In this document: piece after piece, positions 57,670-64,000 of the stretch
How the letters are laid out: each line of letters starts with the position of its first letter
Position numbering within the stretch: position 1 is the first letter of the stretch
NCBI RefSeq assembly: GCF_004379255.2
Contig: NC_056035.1
Span: 34,301,208 to 34,365,207 of the forward strand
Source of the DNA: Salvia splendens
Lineage: Eukaryota; Streptophyta; Magnoliopsida; Lamiales; Lamiaceae
Length of the DNA: 64,000 nucleotides
Direction of reading: 5' to 3'
Made by a program: the position numbers and the translations under genes
Notes under the pieces: generated by a model
Told to the model about the DNA's origin: nothing
What the model saw: the letters and a program-made list of their open reading frames with translations, nothing else
The model's database searches: none

Positions 57670-59656
57670 ATGTCATACGACTACGCCGGCTATCGCCGTC
57701 GTCAATACGACTTCCCTCAGGCCACACAGCCATTCCGTCCCACCATCCGGCCCAACCTCGCCGTGTAACCAGTTGGGACCCTCCAAGCATCCGGGTGGAA
57801 GTACTCCGCCCGCCGTCGTGGCCTGATCCAGAATCACCCTACGTCTCACACCACTTGGATCCACCTGATCGTCGCCCACGGCCGAGATACCAGCCCATCG
57901 GGTACCGCGATCGCGCGCAAGACGCTTGGCCTCGACACCGCGGCGGCTACGTCGAGAGGGGTGGCCACCTATCAGATCGCGGAGAGCATTAGACCCAATT
58001 AGGGTTTGATCGCTACCCGACAACCGCAACGCAGCGGCACCGCCCAACGTGCTGGGACCCACCAGCGCAACAGCAGGACCGCGGCTACCCGACTGTTGAC
58101 CGGCCCCGACGCTCGGAGACGTGCAGGGACCGACCTCGCCCTCGGGAGGAAGTGAGAGCGCGAGTCCAGCCCGCCTCCCACCAGCCCCGCTACTCCACCG
58201 AAAAGCCAACGCGGGACCTGTATAGTCAGCCCGCACGTGTGACCAGTCAAACTCCGGAGCAGCCACGCCTGCCGCTAATACGGGTCTCCCAGGCGGAGAA
58301 GTCAGAACGGTCCAGGTTGGGTCTCTGCTGGCACTGTCCCGAGAAATGGGTGATGGGACATGTGTGTAAACAACGCATTCTCTGTTATGCGGATGATGGG
58401 GGGGAGTTTGAGGAGAACATTCAAGATGAGAATTTAGCCGAAGAGAAAATTGATAATACTCCCATTAGGGCTGGCAATTTTTGACACGACACGATAACAC
58501 GACACGAACTGGCAGGAAAATAATGGGTTTGGGTCAGAGCTTATTGGGTTCGTGTCCTTATCGGGTCGACCCATTAAGGACACGAAAATTTCGTGTCGTG
58601 TTCGTGTCGTGTTCGTGTCGGGTTCGTGTTATCCGTTAACAATACGTGTTCGTGTCGTGTTCGTGTCGTGTTCGTGTTATCCGTTAACAAATAATATTTT
58701 AATATTATTAATTCTTATTATTTTCATTTTTAATAGGTTTAACTGTTATCAGGTCGTGTTGTTATCGAGTCGTTATCGTGTGATCTCGTGTACGTGTTGT
58801 TATCGTATAGTGTTGACCCGAATTGGTTCGTGTCGTTAATGGGTTCGTGTCGTGTTCGTGTCGTGTTCGTGTCTGAGGGTTTCGTGTCGTGTTCGTGTTC
58901 GTGTTTGAGGTTATCTTAACGGGTCGTGTTCGTGTTTGTTGTTATCGTGTTCGTGTCGTTATCGTGTCGACACGATAACGACCCGACACGCACGATTTGC
59001 CACCCCTAACTCCCATGATAGTATTCGGTGATGATGTTCCCAATGACGTTACCAATGTTCACAATGATGGCGCTCCTCTTGATGTTCAAAACAACGAGTC
59101 CCCTGGAGAGTTCCTCAAGAACAAAGGGATTGTCAAGAACGACAGGGAGCCACCGCAAGTGCTCGTTGGGGTATATGATGAGAAGATTGGTGAAAAGGAG
59201 GAGACATTGCTAGAAGATAAAGAGGAGGATGGTTCTCTTGGTGAGGTGGAGAAAATAATCGCCTCACTCAATGTTGTTCAAGTGTCATCCAAAAATGTTG
59301 TTGGAAATTGTTGGGGCAAGAAAGGAGATGGTGCTTACACCGATTTGCCCGTAATTGCTTGTGTCTATGTGGATTTGAATGTCGGTGATGTTCCAAGTAT
59401 GAATCATCGATCAACATCGCTCGACAAAGATGCAAGGTTGATCCCTCCGAGTAATGACATGCCATGCTTGGGCATTCTGGGAGGCATGGACAAGCTTTTC
59501 GATTTGGCAAGTAATTTTTCCGACAAAGTTGGGTCTCCTTTGTTGATTTTTTATGGAGGTGAAGAAGGGAGACGTTCAGCTGTTCAATGTGTGTTTGATC
59601 GAGGAGGAGTTGCCAAGCCGAAGCTTCTGATTTCAACTCTCCTTTTTGCTTCGTAG
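57670..59656 (+). pseudogene. Gag-like remnant and acidic ORF of the LTR element
   Basis: From ATG 57670 (MSYDYAGYRRRQYDFPQATQ) a broken Arg/Pro/Ser-rich frame runs to a zinc-knuckle-like segment at about 58320-58380 (GLCWHCPEKWVMGHVCKQ), which resembles the knuckle of plant gypsy gag. It continues through EEKIDNT into a nested MITE. Downstream (59009-59656) the same style of sequence is acidic and Val-rich (VFGDDVPNDVTNVHNDGAP, EKEETLLEDKEEDGSLGEVE) with no known domain, ending at a stop at 59656. No protease, RT or integrase. The acidic part may be captured host sequence, but I do not recognise it. Confidence 0.55.
58466..59008. mobile_element. hAT-like MITE nested in the LTR element (543 bp)
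   Basis: Ends TAGGGCTGGCAATTTTTG and CGATTTGCCACCCCTA. The exact 8-bp TSD ACTCCCAT is at 58458-58465 and 59009-59016. The interior is dominated by GTTCGTGTCGT repeats. Same family as 21031-21590. Confidence 0.9.
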
Positions 59657-59698
59657 TTCCCACCTTGAGGACAAGGTGAATTTTAACCGTGGGGGAGT

Positions 59699-60124
59699 TG
59701 ATACGAGTATTTCTACTATTATTATTTTGTTTAGATATTATAGGGATTTAGCATATCTTCTTTGTTTAGATATTATAGGGATTTAGCATATCTTTTTGTA
59801 TCCACACATATTATAAATATGTGTGGAGTATTCCATAATATTCATTCAATCAATATATGAAATTATCATTCTTTTGGCTCAATTGAGTAGCAAACAAGAA
59901 ACATCTCCTAAGGTTGCCGACGAGGCTGATCTCGCGCTCAACCGCCCCTTTTTGCCGTGACGACCCAACGTTGGGCGCTCGACAACGACGACATCTCGTT
60001 TCTTGATTTTGTGTGGAAATCGACGTTAAGGATGAACAACTGATGTGGGGTATATAGACTAAATGAGCTCTCTCTCCTAACAGGCTAGTCTTTTGGGATG
60101 AGTTCTCTTGTTTGGTCTGTAACA
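59699..60124 (+). repeat. Third, divergent LTR inside the element
   Basis: Starts TGATACGAGTATTTC after its own polypurine tract (GTGGGGGAG). It ends TCTGTAACA before its own primer-binding-like ATTGGTGCTCTCATTGAGAG. Only the outer 10 bp and the PBS resemble the outer LTRs. It contains a TATAAATATG motif (59812). Confidence 0.75.
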
Positions 60125-60519
60125 ATTGGTGCTCTCATTGAGAGTCCAAACGGCTCGGAGTGGTGGCCGGGCAGCGAACTTGCCGTGACCAACGAGTACG
60201 TTTGGGGCCGCTCGGAGTGGTGACCCACGGAGTGGTGGCCGGGCAAAGAATCCGCCGTGACCAACGTGGCCGTGACCAACGAGAACTCGGAGTGGTGGCC
60301 CACGGAGTGGTGTCCTGGCAAAGAACCAGCCGTGACCAACGAGGACGTTGGCCCTTAAAGGAGGGTCGAATTTGTGTGGAAATCGACCAAAGTTGCGCCG
60401 CTGCCCGACGGAAGACGTTCCGCGCACAACACCAGATTTGGTTTCTGATGTTTTTTACTCTCTTCATTGTGTCGTAGTTCACACATTGAGGACAAGGTGG
60501 ATTTCAACCGTGGGGGAGT

Positions 60520-60814
60520 TGATACGAGCATTATTTAGTTAGTTAAATTAGAGATTTGCGTATCTTTTCCACATCTTTTTTTTATTTGCATATCTTTTCC
60601 ATATCTTTGTTTTCTTGTTAAGTAAGTTAGTTATTAGCTTTATAAATAGGAGTTATTGTAATCATTTGAGAAATCAATCAAGAATATCAATATTATCGTT
60701 CATTCTCTTCTCCAAGTGAGAAACCGTCGTACTCGACGGGCACTCGCCCGCGACAAACATTTATCGATCACCGATCTACGGACCGATCAGCCCGATAGGA
60801 GGTTTATCCTATCA
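60520..60814 (+). repeat. Outer 3' LTR
   Basis: 295 bp starting TGATACGAGCATTATTTAG and ending CCTATCA. Has the same TATAAATAGG motif as the 5' copy. Confidence 0.9.
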
Positions 60815-61365
60815 CATCCCCACCAAGAACCACCGCACAAGCCACCCTAGCGGGCTTCGGCAACCTCATCAAGCTCCTCCCAACGGGTACGGTCTTCGCC
60901 TTCCAATTTCTCAACCCGGTCCTCACCAACAACGGCCAATGCCACCTCATCCACAAGTACCTCACCAGCTTCCTCATCACCGCCTGTGGGGCCTCCTGCT
61001 GCTTCGCCTCCTTCACCGATAGCTACACGGACAGTGAGGGCAACGTGCACTATGGTGTCGCCACCACCAACGGCCTCTGGCCCTCTCCCTCCTCCTCGGT
61101 CGACTTGTCCTCCTACAAGCTCCGTTTCGGAGACTTTGTGCACGGATTTTTCTCGTTGGTGGTGTTTGCCGTGGTGTCGCTGCTCGACCCTAACACGGTC
61201 GAGTGCTTCTACCCGTAGTTCGAGTCCAAGCAGAATGCCCTGCTCATGGCAATGCCGCCCATCATAGGCACCGTCTCCGCTGCTGTTTTTGTCATGTTTC
61301 CTAATAATAGGCATGGAATAGGCTACCCTTACAGCCAAGCTTCAACTCAACTTGCTCAAGCATAA

Positions 61366-61774
61366 GACATATCATGTCTTTATCATGAATTTCTTGTTTA
61401 TGTGACATACTGATGTAAACTATCTCGTCAATTTTATTAGTACATTGTTTTCAATCTATATATATTGCACAAAAGTTCCAGCTGAATTTACTCCAAAACA
61501 AGAAAAATAGGATCTTGGAAAAAAATAAATAATGTTAAAACAGTGATCATGTAAAGAAGAAATGACATATAGTACATTTTTTTTTATTTGCAAACAAGTT
61601 ATGAGATTACATGTACAATGGAACCTTTTTTTTTCCTCCTTTGAATGTGCTTCCTCTCCTAAATAGAGAGGAAATAATTATGTAAAATTAAACCTAAAAA
61701 AATACTACTAGGTTTATTTATACACAATTTAAACTGGAAATGCTAGAAGATTGCCTCCTTCAAACATTCTTGTC
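61366..61774. other. 3' flanks of DMP (+) and PPDK (-)
   Basis: The two genes converge here. AT-rich, with no further gene seen; the PPDK 3' UTR probably lies in 61600-61774. Confidence 0.5.
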
Positions 61775-64000
61775 TCAAGCAACAACTTGAGCTGCAGCTA
61801 ACCTTGCAATAGGCACCCTTCAATGGCAATGGATACAAAATTTCATAAATATTTCTCCGTTAATAATTTATCAGGAAATAAAGCTCTTGTTAGAGTTGGA
61901 AAATGATGTACCTGAAAGGCGAACAGGAGACATAGTCTAGTCCGGCCTCTACAAAGAAGGCCACGGACGAGGGCTCCCCACCATGCTCTCCACATATCCC
62001 GATCTGTCATTTTAGTCCGTTAGTCTAAGAAAGAGGTCCCCATTCATGGTTAGGTAGATGATGATGACGATGGTTTACCTTGAGACTCGGCCTAGCAGCA
62101 CGGCCTCTCTCTGTAGCCATCTTCACAAGCTGGCCAACGCCCTTCTGGTCGAGCACCTGATATCACGACACGAAGCTCCTCAGCGCAACACAGCAGACGA
62201 GATCAAACTCAGCCTTACAAAAGAAAGCAACAAACCTCGAATGGATCGTGTTGGAGGATTCCCTTGGACAAGTAGACAGGGAGGAACTTGCCCACGTCGT
62301 CTCTGCTATACCCGAATGTCATCTGTGTGAGATCATTCGTCCCAAAGGAGAAGAACTCTGCTTCCTTGGCAATCTTAACACCAAAACCACCAAGTAATGA
62401 GTCAAAAAATCAGCAAAGATTGCTCTAGCTACTTCTGGTTTTGTTACATACCTCGTCTGCTACAAGAGCAGCTCTAGGGACTTCAATCATGGTGCCTACT
62501 TTGTAGTTCACCGATGTCCCCATCTCCAAGAACACGGTCTTTGCAACAGCGCGTATCAGACGCACCTGATGCCCTAATTCCTGCAACGCAAAATGCCTTG
62601 TTAGATACTACATTGTTCGTGTAAACAGAGAAAAGCGGAAATGCAAACACGGTTTGCATGCCTGAGGTGTTCCGACTAGAGGCACCATGATCTCCGGGAA
62701 GACTGTGACACCCTGGTTTGTCAAAGAGATAGCAGCCTGAAGTATTGCGCGGACTTGCATTTCTGATAGCTCGGGATAGGATATGCCAAGCCTGCATCCA
62801 CGGAACCCAAGCATGGGGTTCACTTCAGACAACTTCTCAATCCTCGCGTAGACTTGTTCCTCAGTTGTACCCGTGTCAAAAGTTAGCTCGCTAACAATCT
62901 GCTCTAGATCGCCATCGGGAAGGAACTCGTGGAGCGGAGGGTCAAGGAGTCTGATTGTGACCGGCAGACCTGAGAAACGGAACTGCACAAAATGAGTGTT
63001 CTGAACAATGTTTGACTAACACCAATGCACGTCTAATCAACATACCGTCCATTGCACGGAAAATTCCCTCGAAATCAGCTCTTTGGTAAGGCAACAACAA
63101 GTCAAGAGCATCCTTCCTCTCCTCAGTTGTCACTGCCATTATCATCTTTCTGACAGCCCTGATCCTCTCATCAGAGGCAAAGAACTAACACCAACACAAA
63201 CAGAATGTCATTGTTCATCTTCTGGTGAGAATACACAAGCACGTGCACAACTTACCATGTGCTCGGTCCTACACAAGCCGATCCCTTGAGCGCCATTGTT
63301 CCGAGCTGTTTGTGCATCTTCCGGTGTGTCCGCATTCGCCATGACCTATTTCAGTTTCATAACACAAATCAGTGAAGAACAATAATGGTATAATTTTCAA
63401 TTAAAAATCAACCAAGGCACCTTGATACGCCTGATCTCGTCTGCCCAGGCCATGAATGTCTCCAAATCCCCGGTCAGGGCTGGGGGAGCAAGTGGCTGCT
63501 TGCCCAAGATCACCTCACCTGTGGAGCCATTAAGTGACATCCACTCTCCTTCTCGTACTATTTTGTCACCGACCGAGACAAACTGCAACAGCAATACGCA
63601 AGACTTAGGTAAGATTTCCTACCAAATGCAACCATAGAGTTTCCAGTTCTGCTACCTTCTCAGAATCATTGACACGTATATCCGAGCAGCCAGAGACGCA
63701 GCATTTCCCCCAGCCACGGGCTACCACAGCTGCGTGTGATGTCATGCCACCTCGAGCAGTCAGAATTCCAACAGCCGCGTGCATGCCCCCCACATCCTCT
63801 GGACTCGTTTCAGTTCTTACCAGAATGGCACTCTTTCCTTGAGCATGCCAGGACTCAGCATCCTCAGCACTGAACACGACCTGTCCAACCGCTGCACCCG
63901 GAGATGCAGGCAGCCCCTTGGCTATCACACTGCCCTTGTACGAAGACACGTCCTCGAACTACAAGAAAAAAAAAACAATTACAGCACACAATCCTTGTAA
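61775..64000 (-). CDS. PPDK: Pyruvate, phosphate dikinase (PPDK), C-terminal half; continues beyond the window
   Basis: PPDK interconverts pyruvate, ATP and phosphate with PEP, AMP and pyrophosphate (plastid or cytosol; C4 and stress metabolism). Exons on the minus strand: 63958-63656, 63582-63421, 63345-63256, 63184-63046, 62969-62662, 62580-62452, 62373-62236, 62156-62079, 62003-61912, 61817-61775. The first visible exon has the phosphohistidine domain with the catalytic His in [19 protein letters not shown]. Later exons form the PEP-binding barrel: [71 protein letters not shown] and [15 protein letters not shown]. It ends [13 protein letters not shown]. All frames join; one intron (from 62661) has a GC donor. 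The N-terminal ATP-grasp part lies beyond 64000. Appears functional. Confidence 0.95.

Larger units (their letters stand above)
57137..60814 (+). mobile_element. Gypsy-like LTR element, non-autonomous, with three LTRs (3,678 bp)
   Basis: Outer LTRs at 57137-57433 and 60520-60814 are nearly identical; both end GGAGGTTTATCCTATCA. The 5-bp TSD CATCC lies at 57132-57136 and 60815-60819. The primer binding region ATTGGTGCTTTCATTGAGAG follows the first LTR, and the polypurine tract GTGGGGGAG precedes the last. A third, different LTR lies inside (59699-60124). Internal coding is only a gag-like piece and an acidic ORF; there is no pol. Confidence 0.9.
57128..61365 (+). pseudogene. DMP: DUF679 membrane protein (DMP), interrupted
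   Basis: DMPs are small plant-specific proteins with four predicted TM segments; some members act in gamete fusion and others in senescence or membrane remodelling. The first three codons (ATG TCA TCC, 57128-57136) are followed by a retrotransposon; coding resumes at 60820 after the CATCC target copy. Without the insertion the single-exon frame is about 184 residues: [20 protein letters not shown] (TM1), [20 protein letters not shown] (TM2), [38 protein letters not shown] (TM3), [31 protein letters not shown] (TM4), NNRHGIGYP. In addition TAG at 61216-61218 interrupts FYP-stop-FES (a CAG codon would fit). So it is broken twice. Which DMP subgroup it belongs to cannot be told reliably. Confidence 0.85.

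Noticed and set aside
57670..58266. GC-rich ORFs on both strands (up to 197 codons)
   Set aside because: Remnants of a retroelement gag region and its antisense shadow; not separate genes.
60077..60482. Minus-strand ORFs of repeated Arg/Trp/Pro motifs
   Set aside because: Reading of short tandem repeats (GGAGTGGTGGCC units) in the LTR element leader.
60804..61338. Minus-strand ORF of 163 codons opposite DMP
   Set aside because: Antisense of the DMP coding sequence, which has clear family motifs on the plus strand.
1..64000. tRNA, rRNA or organelle-derived inserts
   Set aside because: I looked for tRNA-like, rRNA-like and plastid or mitochondrial gene sequence and recognised none; only a tRNA-complementary primer site in the copia element. 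A tRNA scan would settle this.

Overview
This is eukaryotic nuclear DNA from a flowering plant, most likely a eudicot. The evidence is plant-type multi-exon genes with GT-AG introns, plant gene families (DMP/DUF679, RLCK, GLR, AHP, plant mobile domain) and dense plant-type transposons. The species cannot be fixed from sequence alone. Transposable elements occupy well over half of the window, many nested and bounded by target-site duplications (TSDs) that I could read directly.

Layout. 0.3-5.7 kb: a nucleoside hydrolase gene (+) broken by a 2.4-kb solo LTR, facing a truncated histidine phosphotransfer (AHP) pseudogene (-). 6.3-9.2 kb: a fold-back hAT-like element with a nested MITE. 9.8-13.6 kb: two PIF/Harbinger elements, one carrying only the Myb/SANT-like ORF1 (with stops) and the next carrying an apparently intact transposase. 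13.9-15.2 kb: nested Stowaway and Tourist MITEs. 15.3-18.2 kb: an intact 7-exon prolyl 4-hydroxylase gene (-) in which one intron only makes sense as an AT-AC (minor spliceosome) intron. 18.3-26.6 kb: a complete but inactivated 8.3-kb MULE with 300-bp terminal inverted repeats. It carries a MuDR-type transposase and a plant-mobile-domain gene that end in the same C-terminal tail.

27.4-30.0 kb: an intact 9-exon receptor-like cytoplasmic kinase (-). 31.5-32.5 kb: a 959-bp Tourist-like MITE just upstream of a glutamate-receptor-like pseudogene (+, 32.5-40.6 kb) that contains a 5.15-kb Ty1/copia element. 41.1-45.7 kb: exons of an unrecognised plant gene (-) apparently split by a hAT fragment and a Harbinger element. 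46.0-51.4 kb: two more Harbinger elements around a small frameshifted PNRC-like gene. 51.6-55.3 kb: a full-length decayed hAT element, then a 594-bp MITE. 57.1-61.4 kb: a DMP gene interrupted after codon 3 by a three-LTR gypsy-like element. 61.8-64.0 kb: the C-terminal half of a pyruvate, phosphate dikinase gene (-) that runs off the window.

The apparently functional host genes are the prolyl 4-hydroxylase, the RLCK and PPDK; the other host genes are decayed or interrupted. There is no operon-like cooperation. What links the sequence is transposon biology: four Harbinger transposase copies at different stages of decay with several related non-autonomous elements, three or more hAT lineages with CCGGTT-rich or GTGTCG-rich ends, and a MULE whose two convergent genes share a tail. 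I regard the MULE tail and the AT-AC intron as the most interesting observations.
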